A DNA stretch of 64,000 bases from Reticulitermes speratus (GCA_021186555.1 JAJKFL010000042.1:16902521-16966520), one strand, 5' to 3'; shown: positions 11,620 through 22,400, counted from the first letter of the stretch. The notes: generated from the sequence alone by a model not told the origin. Numbers and translations: made by a program.

Positions 11620-11662
11620 ACTCCTACGTGTTTCGGACCTCTTTGGTCCATCATCAGGGAGT
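11620..11662 (-). ncRNA. Hammerhead-ribozyme-like motif (copy 1)
   Basis: On the minus strand: outer helix ACUCC, then CUGAUGA, U, helix II GGACC-loop AAAGA-GGUCC, then GAAAC, AC, GUA, and GGAGU closing the outer helix. This is the order of a type I hammerhead: helix I, CUGANGA, helix II, GAAA, minimal helix III (A-U plus C-G, 2-base loop), and a GUA cleavage triplet. The predicted cut is between 11625 and 11624. An extra U precedes helix II, as in all the copies here. Such ribozymes are known in Penelope-like elements and retrozymes; activity is inference. Confidence 0.6.
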
Positions 11663-11934
11663 ACATCAGTCGTTGCATAAAACGATAATGTTTGGTCTAA
11701 TATTAAAAGTAGAAGAAATGCTGGTAATTTTTCAGTAGCGAAGTGTTACGCAGTAGATATGATCAGCGTGTGGATGAATGACACCCCTGGATCGTGTGTG
11801 AAGCGTGCTGTGCTTCTGCAATTATTAAAAAATATTCGCTACATGATGGTTAATTCGATTGAAATATATTAATTTAATTTAAGATATTGACTTTAATGGC
11901 AAAAGCGAACAAATTCCGGAATAATATTTCAAAT
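11663..11934. other. No recognisable gene
   Basis: On the minus strand this is upstream of the ribozyme-like motif and may be the body of the same retroelement, but no reverse transcriptase frame is visible. Confidence 0.3.
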
Positions 11935-12067
11935 TAGGCCACAACCACTTCCTTCCACAGACTTTCCAATTTATTTTTCATTAAACATCGTAAAATTTGA
12001 CGCAATATATTCTGAGCTATTTAGAGAGTCGTTAAGTGAACCACACATACATAAATAAATAAATAAA
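11935..12067 (+). repeat. Interspersed repeat fragment with (AATA)n tail, copy 1
   Basis: Starts aggccacaaccacttccttc and ends in ataaataaataaataaaa. It is alignable with 20605-20732 (aggccacgaccacttccttt to the same type of tail). It is probably the 3' end of a non-LTR element in which AATA is the terminal repeat. Confidence 0.6.
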
Positions 12068-12269
12068 ACGGAGTCAATTTTGATTGGATTTTTATTTTCG
12101 TCAAAACAGAAAACATGCATTAAACGAATACGCTAAATAAGGAGAATGGTAAGACGTGATTTATGAATTAGGTATTAACTTTCACTCAAGAGAAGGAGAA
12201 ATTAACTTTACAAGCAATTATGTGAAAGTGCTTTTGGACAAATTCACAATACCATGCGCGTCTAGAAGT

Positions 12270-12573
12270 TAGATTTGTAAGGCCGTGCCATGGCTCAAGC
12301 GGTTAGTCGTCGGCCACTCACCGCGGAGGCCCGGGTTCGATCCTGGGTCAGTCCATGTGGGATTTGTGGTGGACAAAATAGCACTGGGACAGGTTTTTCT
12401 CCGAGTACTTCGGTTTTACCCTGTCAATTTTATTCCATCGGTGCTCCATTACACGGAAAAAAGAAATCTAATCATCTTCATCACTGAGTTGCAAAATAAA
12501 TCTCAAGGCTGCGGTGTGTCCTTAGCATATGCTGCGGGGCCCTTCACCACCAAAAAAAAAATAGATTTGTAAG
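12270..12573 (+). mobile_element. SINE family B, full length with 12-bp target-site duplication
   Basis: Perfect flanking repeats tagatttgtaag (12270-12281 and 12562-12573) enclose the element. The tRNA-like head is ggccgtgccatggctcaagc, with B box gggttcgatcctggg (12331-12345). The body contains cactgggacaggtttttct and caaggctgcggtgtgtcc, and the tail is caccaccaaaaaaaaaa. Best reference copy of family B here. Open frames of 65-95 codons across it are artefacts. Confidence 0.93.
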
Positions 12574-14489
12574 TTACTTAACGACTACGAAAGGATGAGT
12601 GAATGAGAAGTTTTATTTTGTGGAATGTGCAGTGACTATGGGTGTGAATTTTATGTTAGAAAGACTGAAAGAAAATTTTCGTAACCTACTTCAAGGTGCA
12701 ATTTTCCCATGAAAAGTTAGGAATATCACGAAAATTATAGCGGCGAAAATTGCAAGTTTAAAATCTGAAGTGGTTGCCTAAGTATGTCACTGAACCAAGC
12801 TGTTACATATAATTGAATATAGACGTAAATTATAACAATAACTTACGTTGTAATGTCACTCTTCTACGTAACATGTCTTCACACATTGATTTACGTACTA
12901 CTGAAGAGATTCCGTTTATCCTCAACATAGCATATCCCTAGCTAAGCCAACGCTGTACATCCTTGAACAAATCAGCGCGATCGCGGTAAGTACACTTGAC
13001 TTGGTCCACTTTAATGGATACTGACGCCAGGACTGATAATGCTCGTACACTTCTAATTTTATATCAACAGGTTTTTTATCGTTCCAGGTTAAATAAAAAT
13101 TACCCCATAAAATCAAATTCAGTGTTCTTGGAAATTCACTTGCTCGTAACTTAATAGATAGGGGAAAGTTTTATTGCGAGGTTTAAGTTTTACCGAGTAT
13201 CCCGGAAATGAGCGCCCAAGATTTTCAGGGTTACTTTTAATAGACAATTTCAAGTTACGAACTGACTGCTAAACGTGTTACAGTGAGTCACGGCTTAGGG
13301 TGGTTTTCTGTGTAACCAAGTCATTATTCATCTTCATAACTTGATCATCACTGAAACGAACAAGCCATGCTCAATTAACCTATGTGCCCCCATAACACTC
13401 ATCTCAATTTTGAAAGATTAAATTGGAGGATAAGTTCTCAATAGTTAACTTTCTCAAGAAGAATCAAATATTCTGGGATATGACGCCGTGTCGATTTGGA
13501 AATAGTTACCAACGCCATGGAGAATATTACTGCTTCCATATTCAGGGTTTAAGTGGTTCAAGAATAGTGCTTAGAATCTGAAGATAGGAGCAGCAAAGGT
13601 CTCCGAAATGTCGATATTAATTTTCCATTCGACAGAGCGATATATTCCAGAATATTTCAGTGTTGATAAAGTTGCTGCTCCCAAAGAAGTTGTATAAAAT
13701 TTCTTGAATAATTTATAAATACATTTAAGCAATAATTATGAGTACGAAGTATATCAAAGTATTTTAAAATATTTCATTCAGTTTTTAACCTGCTTTGCTT
13801 TCTAACACGGAAACACGTATGTTTTAGTGATCACCATTTTGCATTTGTTTGTGTGGCTGTGAGTATCCCTAATTCAACTTTTAAACAATTAGGCAAATTT
13901 TAACGAAATTTTGTTTAAGCCTTATGCTATTGTGGGACACCACACAGCAACAGCATGGCGGTCGTTTCATTTGTGAAATGCAGTTACTAGCGCCATGTAA
14001 TTTAGTGACGTGTAAAGATGTGAATGCCTGGCATTACGTCGTGGAAAATATACACCTTTTTTATTTCTGTAGAATATAAAATAAGACGCTGTTGGCATTG
14101 CGAATATGTTCTTTTTCTTTCGGTTTTATTTGATAAATAGAAAAATTTTGCAGGTAGGCAAGACTAGTCTGTGTACAGGGTCACTATAGTTACTGAACTA
14201 TTCCTGGTGATTAGTTGGGCCGTCTGCACATATTAACAGCCGCAGTCTATTGGCAGTGAGTGACGCATATCAATGCAACTATACCATCTGCACGTTCTCA
14301 TATTTCGACTCACGGAAGTTACGCAAATATTAATGCTCATGTTAGTAGCATCGTACTTCGAACTGCTCTGTGTGTAGTGTGTTATAATGTATTGCAGTAT
14401 CTGCACAGCATTTACACGTAATTGTGGTACCATTGGTACCAATTGTGCCAAGTTGAACCTCACGTAGCTTACATTTTTTAATATGAAGT
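12574..14489. other. No recognisable gene
   Basis: 1.9 kb of AT-rich sequence, inferred GPB5 intron. No coding, RNA or repeat signature that I can support. Confidence 0.4.
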
Positions 14490-14833
14490 ATGTACACCTG
14501 TGTGTCTACGGGCTGGAGGTTTCGGGGATCGAATCCCGGTGTGGGCGAGATTTTCCGTACCCATTCAGACCGGCCCTGGGGCCTACCCAGCCTCCTGTAC
14601 AATGGGTACCGGGTCATTCCCGGGGGTAAAGCGACCGGGGCGTGGAGTTGACCACCCACCCCCATCTAGCGCCGAGGTTAAGGAAAAAGTAGAGCTATAC
14701 CTCTGCTCCCCCTCTGGGCCTTCGTGGCCTGTTCTAGGGAGAACTTTACATTTTTACACCTGTGTATATTCCATGTTTATGTCCTTACGACTTAAATACG
14801 AACCTTATAAAAGCATACAGATAAATAAATAAA
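14490..14833 (+). mobile_element. SINE family C, best copy in the window
   Basis: B box ggggatcgaatcccggtg (14523-14540), then gaccggccctggggcctacc, aatgggtaccgggtc, gggggtaaagcgaccggggc, ccccatctagcgccgaggtt and ccctctgggccttcgtggcc. It ends with an AATA-type tail (gataaataaataaat, 14819-14833). Its antisense and sense open frames (107 and 110 codons) are artefacts. Confidence 0.85.
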
Positions 14834-14858
14834 TTTTATAAATCCTTGTTCTCGGGTA

Positions 14859-14901
14859 AGGCCTGATGATGGCTCGAAAACCGAGCTGAAACTAGTCGCC
14901 T
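14859..14901 (+). ncRNA. Hammerhead-ribozyme-like motif (copy 2), GUC cleavage triplet
   Basis: AGGC (14859-14862), CUGAUGA (14863-14869), UG, helix II GCUCG-AAAAC-CGAGC, U, GAAAC (14888-14892), UA, GUC (14895-14897), GCCU (14898-14901). Outer helix AGGC/GCCU is perfect and the GAAA-C-UA-G-UC segment gives a two-pair helix III. The predicted cut is after 14897. About 100 bases downstream are shared with the repeat at 24587, so this is part of one interspersed element family. Confidence 0.6.
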
Positions 14902-15010
14902 GTAAAATAAAAGTTTTAATGTTGCTGTGTGTGATTGGCATTGAATAAATATATACTTTTAATCTGATATACAAACGGGGATGTGGCATATAAGAAATAA
15001 ATAAATATTG
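14902..15010 (+). repeat. Interspersed repeat downstream of the ribozyme-like motif
   Basis: The segment tgtaaaataaaagttttaat through gtgtgtgattggca and atatacttttaatctg aligns with 24624-24720 (atgtgattaataag, atatacttttgtgtct). It ends at an aagaaataaataaat tract. Probable 3' end of a Penelope-like or related retroelement. Confidence 0.45.
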
Positions 15011-15699
15011 CACTGCACCTTTTACCTACTGAATCTGCATGGACATCTGTAGGAAGCTGTAACTCATAATACGGTCCAAATTAATAGTTGGCGAGTACAG
15101 CACGTGCGCTCGTATGTGTCCTGGCCGTAATTATAAGGTCAGAGTTCAAACAATGTAACAAACTCTATGGGGCATAAACAGATAGACACTCAGTTGATTA
15201 CCTTCATCTTTTAGAACTATAGCACATCAATGACTGTGACTATGAATCAGTCCAATTGAGTTCACATCCTGCAGTTCTACAAAAATCAATGACACCCTCT
15301 CAATTCTAGTGTATCTCATTAGTGAGAGACTAGGGACCAAAATTTTTTTTCCTTAACCAATAGACATATCCGGTCACATAACTTCCAATTATTATTTACA
15401 TAATTTTTATATATTTCAACTTAAAAAAATCTCTGATATATTTATGACATCCTGAAGTGTCTAATATGAAAGCATTATAAGTCAATTTTTGTTGCTGCGT
15501 GTTTACAATTTGCGCATCTATAAACAGGAAATGTGTTTGTCATATTCTGAAACATATAAAACGGAAAAAATTAAATAAAGATAAAATTATTGTAGTTCTT
15601 AATTTACGGAACCCAAGGTTTCAATGCAGTATTTACAACAGACCATTATCGGCACTTGGCTCAGCTGGTTTAACCGTTTAAGGACGAAACGTAATTTAT
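15011..15699. other. No recognisable gene
   Basis: AT-rich spacer. Confidence 0.4.
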
Positions 15700-16025
15700 T
15701 TTATTTAAAGACCCAGCTCTTACCGAGCAGGAAACACTCTCCGTCTCTGTTATAAAAACGAATTAGATAATGTATAGGACAAAAGTCACTGTTTGTTGTG
15801 AGATACATACAAAACACACAAATGCAAAAGTGGAAGTGTTGAATGTTACACATGATTGATCTTATAGTAAACGTTGGCTTTAATGTTGATGGGGAAGATT
15901 TAATAAGGATGGGACACTTTTGTCTGAGTCTGCCCATAGCTTTACGTAATGATGTGCTTATATGGGTGCTGTAGGTAAGTTTCAAGTCGAAAATGACTCC
16001 AAGATATTTGATAAGATTTTTCGAG
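15700..16025 (-). pseudogene. Jockey-like non-LTR reverse transcriptase fragment
   Basis: The minus strand from about 16020 reads KNLIKYLGVIFDLKLTYSTH, then ISTSLRKAMGRLRQKCPILI and KSSPSTLKPT. This matches the conserved segment after the RT palm of Jockey-clade elements (KYLGVxFDxxLxxxxHI, then Lxx..YPxLNKSS, from memory). Similarity is lost after about 15860, although the frame stays open to 15701. It lacks the catalytic palm and is a fragment. Confidence 0.75.
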
Positions 16026-16265
16026 TAAATAAATATAAGTAAATAAATAAATAAACAAGTATAAAATAATTTAAATAAAGGGAATTTAATGCAATAGTGA
16101 TTTCACGTTTGGAAGAGAATCTTTTTTTTCATTCATGCATCTAACAAAGGAATTCTTTAACTTTCTTCTAGCTAGTTTTATGCTGCCTGAATGAACCATA
16201 ACTTTTGAATTATTAGCATAACGTTAAACGGCCCATTGCTATCATTGTTGCTGTTAGTTTTTATT

Positions 16266-16545
16266 ATACACATGACAGTGTGACCGTGTGGTCCGCGTTT
16301 CGATTCGCTGTAGAGGTAGCAGATTATTCTCTTCTACAAAACGTCCACACCGGCTCTGAATGGCATCCATTCTCCTACTTAATCAGTCCCAGGCTTTCTT
16401 TTTCGGATGGTAAAGCAGGTGGAACACGAAAAAATCTCACTTCCATCCACTTCTGAGGTTAAGAATGAGTGGAGTTGTACACTTTCAATAAGTATAGGCT
16501 CTAACGCCTGTAGAGTGACAACTTTACCTTTCCGTATTTTGTGTA
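16266..16545 (+). mobile_element. SINE family C copy, diverged
   Basis: Head with gcgtttcgattcgctgta (decayed B box), ccacaccggctctgaatggc, cttctgaggttaagaatgag and tagagtgacaactttacctt in family C order. Confidence 0.55.
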
Positions 16546-16588
16546 GTTCCCGTACTGTTTCAAGCGGAAATTTTTCTCAATAAAACCC

Positions 16589-17167
16589 CTAAGATATATA
16601 TATATATATATATATATATTTCCTATGGCTCGACAGCCTTATATGGGCCTGGGCCTCCTCGTTTCGTCGAGGTTTCTTGGTCACACACATTTGAGACACA
16701 CCACACTCGGTAGGACTCCTCTGGACGAGTGACCAGCCCGTCGCAGAGACCTCTACCTGACAACACACAACACTCACAAGAGACAGACATCCATTACCCC
16801 GGTGGAATTTTTTTTTTTTTTACTAATTCCTGGGGTTTCCCCTTTGATCCATTTTTGTTCTGTATTAGTCCTTTTTCGTCCTTTCGTGTCACTTACGGTC
16901 CACAACTGTCTTTTTACAACACAACACAAACATCCATGCCCCCGGTGGGATTTTTTTTTTAATTCCTGGGTTTTCCCCTTTGATCCATTTTTATTCTGTA
17001 TTAATCCTTTTTCGTCCTTTCATGTCACTTACGGTCCACAACCGTCTTTTTACAACACAACACAAACATCCATGCCCCCGGTGGGATTCGAACCCACGAT
17101 CCTAGTAAGCGAGCGGCCGAAGACCCACGCCTTAGACCGCACGGTAACTGGGATCGGCAAGATATAT
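16589..17167 (-). mobile_element. Composite SINE: family A head with two tandem copies of a different body, then a family A body
   Basis: Flanked by aagatatat repeats (16591-16599 and 17159-17167), the left one expanded into a (TA)n tract. On the minus strand the tRNA head (17068-17158, B box gggttcgaatccc) is followed by a 136-base unit (16931-17066) and a related 143-base unit (16788-16930). Each unit carries acaacacaaacatcca on the plus strand, tgtcacttacggtccacaac and tttgatccatttttgttctg, and ends in an A run. Last comes a regular family A body (16618-16787, ending gagccatagga). The units join at catgcccccggtggga, the 3' edge of the tRNA head. Confidence 0.85.
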
Positions 17168-18455
17168 TTTATTACGTATCCCATATTACGATTTAAAGTG
17201 AGACATCGCTGAGAACACCAGCTGCTGTAGTCCTCAGGCAAACCGACGTGTCTTATTACTGTTTATTCAGAGGGAGATGACCGAAGTACACAGGCAACCG
17301 TATTTACCGCCCTCCCCCGCTCCAAGTTGGCACATGCCTCTCTTTATATGAGTGTAACCTTGTCTTCCAAAGCACGTGAGCATTCCCTACAATGCTACCA
17401 TTTGTATTTCTGTTGAAGAAACCTTTATTGGAAAATGAATTGGGACTTCCCCCATTACCTTGTGTCAAAGCACCGGTTGCTCTGGTAACGAGTGCCACAT
17501 TATGTCAGATTCTATAGCTAGATCTTTATACCACAGGAGCTTGACCTGCAGGTTGACCCTGTTAATGAGGGAGCAATAGTTTACAACTACTTCTTCAAAG
17601 TTTATTTTTGACTTATTTGAAATTATTTTGCTATGCGTGGCTTTGCTTCTTTCCTTTTGCTGTGCACTTTGGCATTAACGAATAAATGAATATTCCTCGA
17701 CCTGACTCCTCACCATTCTAAAAGTATGTTCATGCAACTCGTATCAGAAGGACGAGCAGGTGAAACCTGAAAAACATCTAAAACGTGATACCCTTTGTTC
17801 CACTCCGGAAATAAATTATTTATCGATTATCCTTTATCTTTCCCTTTCGTCGACTTTTCTACTTAATCTTACGTCTCTCTCTCTCTCTTTTCGCTCTTCA
17901 AAAGTCAAATGCCGTTAAAAGCCGACTAGATAAGTATATCTTATTGAAAATTTGAAAAAATAAATTAAAAAAGAAATATCACACTATAATGACACCTAAT
18001 AAAAAAACAAAATATTTGGTATTTAATAGATAAGTAATCCAACTACCAAAAGGTCCTATTTTTGTAAAGGGAGCAAAGGAAACACAAAACGAACAACAAG
18101 AAAGAAAGAAAGTAAAGCAGGAACATTATGTATGTCGATGTGTAGCTGATTATTGAAAAGCCTCATCGTAGGCGACTAGAATTTATGGGTGTTCGTTTAA
18201 ACCGAACATGGAACGTACATTTCACAGATTACAGCAGTACGGTCCAATTGTCACACGTGAATAAAATGAAATATGGGCGCGTAAACAACAGACGTAGGTC
18301 CATATCCTTGTGCTGGCACGTTGAAGGTCCTGTTTGCTCTAAACCCTACAGAATTTATATTGTGTTTATGTATTATTTATTTATGATTATTTAATGACGC
18401 TGTTTGTAGCTCAGGTTATGTCTTTTCAAATGATGGGATTATTATTTAAATGTAT
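17168..18455. other. No recognisable gene
   Basis: AT-rich, inferred GPB5 intron; short (CT)n at about 17874-17888. Nothing else supported. Confidence 0.4.
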
Positions 18456-18600
18456 GAGGAAGGAGGATTTGTGTCCACAAATTAGCCTAGATTGACTGAG
18501 AAAAACCATGAAGAAGTTCAGTCAGGTTAGCCGATCTCCGGAAATAAATTTAAATGAGGGACCTCTCAAATACGAAGCAACCGTTTTGCCCACTTGAATA
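18456..18600 (-). mobile_element. Diverged SINE or repeat fragment (weak)
   Basis: The minus strand contains ggcaaaacggttgcttcg, gaggtccctcatttaaat, ctccggagatcggctaacct and gtttttctcagtcaatctag. From memory this resembles another arthropod SINE tail, but there is no second copy in the window to confirm it. Confidence 0.3.
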
Positions 18601-19954
18601 ACAGATTCATTTTTTGTGTGATATCTGCATTGAAGCATCTAAATATTACCGATTGTCGCGAAATTTGGTAAGAATATTGTGCTATTTAAGACCACCCAAA
18701 CTTTACACATTTTAATTTCTTATAAATATTAATAACAATATGGCAGATATGCCGAATTTGAGACAGGAGGTTCACTTAATCTAGGGCCTCAAACTGGGAT
18801 CAGCAACAGATTTCCGAAAAATATGAACCCTTTTAAAGATAGCATTTTAGTAGAATTGTAAACAACAGAATAGTAATTGCATGAAATCAATATTTAACGT
18901 CCTGCTTAATTGGGTTGTTTAATGAAATATTGTAACCTTGTGACATTTGGTTTGGTCATCAATGTAGGCTAAATTTAATTAACAAAATATTGTTTATAAG
19001 TCACAAATTACAAATATGGCACAAATGTGCATGTGTCCAGGACGCTAACCATGGGCTAAGGTACTCGTGTTTGATTGTAAATTTAGTTTACTGAAATCTG
19101 ACGTTATCAAATCCACACGTATAGCAATGTAAATTTAAACAATATGAAAGTACGCCTTATTATTTCTACCCGGAAGAACTTGTTCTTCACTCCCTACTCT
19201 CATTTTGCTCTAACAGCACGATTCAGTGCTTGTCACCTGTTTATTTTTGCATCTCAAGAAAAGGAAATCATACAACGAGGTAAAAAGTTAGGCAATTGTT
19301 TTCGGTTAATGACTTTTCATTGAGAATGGCAAGGTTAAGGACATTTCGTATCCCGGAACATCACATGTAAGGTTTCTACCACATAAAAGCAAAAGAATAT
19401 TTACCCTTGAAGTAAAGTAAAAGTGTTTTGTTAAGACTTACAAATAACAGTTTTTTGAGATAACGAGTATAAAGAAAACTTTCAAATTCATAAAAGTTGT
19501 CTGTATTAAACAGCATTATTTACCAAAGTTTTCAATATTCTGGCAGGGGCTGCGTAGTAGTACGTAAATTGTAAGTTCAAAATGTCACATTCATACACCA
19601 AATTCCTGTTTAATTATTTGCAAAACGATTTTAAGTATTGAAATTTAAGAAAAATATGTAATGTGAAACTGTCCTTCTGATTACTTACAGAAGAGCCCCC
19701 TGTACCCACTAGATAGGAAATCGAGAGGGTATAAGAGACAGAAGGGGTGTGGTGACTAATACGATCGTCTTTTTGCATGCAGAGAATCAAAGTCCTGCCT
19801 CCAAATCTGACTTAATTGCCTGATCTTATTTTATTCTTTTTGCTTTGATGCAAGGCATGTGGTTAAAGTAATGACGGTTATGGTGCAGTATGAATGATAA
19901 GTCACATACTTTAGCGTTAATGTAAATGATATAAAGTTATAGTTGTCCTTGTCC
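18601..19954. other. No recognisable gene
   Basis: AT-rich, inferred GPB5 intron; nothing supported. Confidence 0.4.
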
Positions 19955-20170
19955 ATGCCACGACGGCATGTATGGGAGTAGAATTTTAGTTGTACTCATT
20001 CTTAACTTTGGCGATATATTCCCAGCAAAGAAAAAACCGGTAGCCATTAAATAAGAGGCTGGATGGGCCCCAGAGCCAATTTGGACGATTTGGAGAAGAG
20101 AGAATTTGTTGCGTCTTCCGGAATTCGAAAGCCGGATCCTCAAGCTCGCAGCTAAGCACTACGCTGACCG
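19955..20170 (-). mobile_element. SINE family C copy
   Basis: The minus strand carries gaggatccggctttcgaatt (B-box region), ggggcccatccagcctctta and gccaaagttaagaatgagta. Its incidental translation, GSGAHPASYLM, is the familiar reading of this SINE family. Confidence 0.75.
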
Positions 20171-20604
20171 TTTGTTACGTTCTTGGAATTGCTTTCAATA
20201 TTCCGATTTGTAAGCGAAATGTCTGTGAAGGTTAGGAGATAAGAGAGTCGCTTCACAGTTCGAAAATATATAAAGTGGGTTCAGTATTTCTTAGTAATAA
20301 CAGTGGGCGTTTTTATTTAACTGCGAATTCCTAAAATACAAATCTCTCATAAATAACGGGGTAGGCGTACGTAGAGTTATACGAAAAAAGTTTTAACTCG
20401 CATATAATTATAAAACACACAATATTTCCCGTTCTCACAACAGTTCTCTTTAACCTGTCAAAATTGGATTCAAGTAGTAAAGATTTGACTTGTGTTCAGC
20501 ACATGCCAGTTTTGAATTTCGGCCGGAATCCCTTCTACCGTAACTCATCTTTTCCGTGGCTTTCTTCAGTCCGTTCATAAAATGTCTGGATAGTAATAGT
20601 AATT

Positions 20605-20732
20605 AGGCCACGACCACTTCCTTTCATAATCTTTCTACGTCTTTTTTCATTCGCATTCTCAATTTTGGGCGCTACAAAATTTGAGATACTGAAGGGTTGT
20701 TAAGAAATTATAAATAAATAAATAAATAAATA
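20605..20732 (+). repeat. Interspersed repeat fragment with (AATA)n tail, copy 2
   Basis: aggccacgaccacttccttt at the start, gctacaaaatttgagatact in the middle and aataaataaataaataaata at the end. Same orientation and order as 11935-12067. Confidence 0.6.
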
Positions 20733-21035
20733 TAATCTTCTGCATCCAGAATGTTCCTACTTAACAACAAAGCTATATGACGTCACATCCCAAAAGTGTA
20801 TTTATAATAAACTTAAAATTTAAATATGTATTAACTTTTTGTATTTACTCATAATGATAAGGCTAAGAGCCAGAGAAGTTAAAATGTTACTAAACCCAAT
20901 AAGCAGTACTTTTCGTAAACTTCATTACAAGTTACGCCCTTTGTGTTACACTGATATCAGGACTCAACGGTTAGTTATTTACCTGACAATAAATTATAAA
21001 TTTGTCTTACACAATTTTTAATTTATTTAATAATA

Positions 21036-21073
21036 TGTGTTACACGTTTCGGTCTATTTTGACCATTTTCAGG
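21036..21073 (-). ncRNA. Degenerate hammerhead-like motif (copy 3)
   Basis: The minus strand reads CUGAAAA, U, GGUC-AAAAUA-GACC, GAAAC, GU, GUA. Helix II, GAAAC and the GUA triplet are kept, but CUGANGA has lost its G8 and the outer helix is interrupted. Probably inactive. Confidence 0.4.
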
Positions 21074-21089
21074 TATTATTATTACATAC

Positions 21090-21160
21090 ATTGTCTAAAA
21101 CCAAGGTGGAGGTTCTTTAAAAATATATTTCAACGCATGTCCACCTTGGTTTTAGATAAT
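21090..21160. repeat. Inverted repeat, 21-base arms, 29-base loop
   Basis: Left arm 21090-21110 (attgtctaaaaccaaggtgg, then a) and right arm 21140-21160 are complementary with one mismatch. It lies about 16 bases from the degenerate hammerhead-like motif on its upstream (minus-strand) side, so both may belong to one retroelement terminus. Confidence 0.85.
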
Positions 21161-21839
21161 ATATATTAATGTCTGACAGTGTTAGAATATGACCGAAAAA
21201 TTTAGCCTAATTTTTAAATAAATATGAAATATTTTGTTTGACGGAAATTTGTAACTTATTGTTAGTTAACTATAACATAAAGGGATAAATTTTGTAAAAA
21301 TACTTAGTTATTTAGGCTACAAAATATCACCTAAAAAGACATAGAGTGTCTAATAAAGTACCGAAGATCGACTTCATTAATGGGACCTTAAAGTTCCTTC
21401 AAAAAATAAACCTCAGCTCATACTGAGAATTATGTTAAGGACAACGACGGTTTAAGCCAGGTGTGTGAACGTGTCAAATGTTGGTGATGAAAGAAAATAA
21501 AATCAAATTGCATTTTCTGAAATAAATTCCAAATATTCCTTGAAGAAGTGAGGTTAGCAACGAAGAGCAAATTAAAACGCAAAAAAAAAAAAAAGTTTGA
21601 ACATTTTTCGACTGAATAAGAGAAATGGCGAAAGAATTGCAAGGGACAAAAGACAAATATGAAAATATAAACCATAAGATAGAATAGTTAGGCAGAGCGC
21701 TACAGCGATAACGTCCAGTTATAAAGTTTAGGTTTCAATGAAGTCGAGAGAACTAATAAAAGACAAAAATTTCAGAAACTGAAGTTGTGTTGTAGACTTA
21801 TTTTGACAGAAAAATATTCTGTGTAGATGAGAGAATAAT
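21161..21839. other. No recognisable gene
   Basis: AT-rich; A run at about 21580-21594. Nothing supported. Confidence 0.4.
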
Positions 21840-22045
21840 ATTGAAATAGATCTTCAAGGAGGCATGGACTAGATTGGTCTGGCTCAGGACAGGAAAACGT
21901 GGCGCGCTCTTGTGAATGCGGTAATAAAACTCCCGGTTTCATAAAATGCGGGGAATATCTTGACTAGCTAAGGACCTATTAGCTTCTCAAAAAATACTAT
22001 GCCCCATGGAGTTATTTAGTTAGTTAGTTTGTTAGTTAGTTAGTT
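21840..22045 (+). pseudogene. 3' end of a non-LTR retrotransposon with (GTTA)n terminus
   Basis: The segment gatcttcaaggaggcatgga through ggactagattggtctggctc, ataaaactcccggtttcata and aaatgcggggaatatcttga aligns with 40390-40540 and 53540-53720. It ends in a gttagttagttagttaga repeat (about 22013-22048). It is the last coding segment and 3' UTR of the same LINE family as 3700-4275. Confidence 0.7.
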
Positions 22046-22210
22046 AGACGGACATTCTAGGTCGTATGTTACACATGACGAAGCACGACGATACCTTAAG
22101 TAATCTCATTACTGAATTTAAAATTTAGAGTTTATAATTACTAGGAGATCCCAAAATGTTGTTGCAAATACTTCGTTCACAATGCAGAAACCAAAACAAA
22201 AATGACTTAC

Positions 22211-22320
22211 AGCAAGCTGCGGAGCGCCAGACTCATGACGTGATCCCCGCGAAGTTTCTGAATGCGGACGTTCAATACACGACGCTTGCTTTGCTGTACG
22301 CGACGCTTTCCACCGACTAC
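22211..22320 (-). CDS. Gpb5: Candidate GPB5 exon 1 (5' UTR, start codon, first 8 codons)
   Basis: On the minus strand a CpG-rich leader leads to ATG at 22234-22236. The exon then encodes MSLALRSL plus two bases (CT) before a consensus donor, CT|gtaagt, at 22211/22210. Spliced to the exon at 8764 (first base G), the split codon becomes CTG. The joined N terminus reads MSLALRSLLLPSALCFALV and continues AFLSLEVEA: a proper signal peptide with a basic residue at position 6, a long hydrophobic core and a small-residue cleavage context. The intron would be about 13.4 kb. The phase match, consensus donor and resulting signal peptide are the evidence; the transcription start near 22315 is a guess from the TATA box. 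An alternative is an unrelated short exon. Confidence 0.6.
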
Positions 22321-22340
22321 TCTCAGAATCCAAGTTAGTT

Positions 22341-22346
22341 CTTATA
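22341..22346 (-). promoter_or_regulatory. Candidate TATA box for GPB5
   Basis: TATAAG on the minus strand, about 105 bases upstream of the proposed start codon, inside a locally CpG-rich segment (22220-22400) that contrasts with the AT-rich surroundings. It would place transcription start near 22315. Confidence 0.4.
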
Positions 22347-22400
22347 GACGCGCAAGATTTTAGATACTGCCAACGCGCCACGAGTTCATCTGGATGTCGG

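Noticed and set aside
16729-17241. 77- to 136-codon frames with GFEPTI-type peptides
   Set aside because: Readings through SINE A tRNA heads; recur at 8200-8484, 10276-10488 and 25981-26250.
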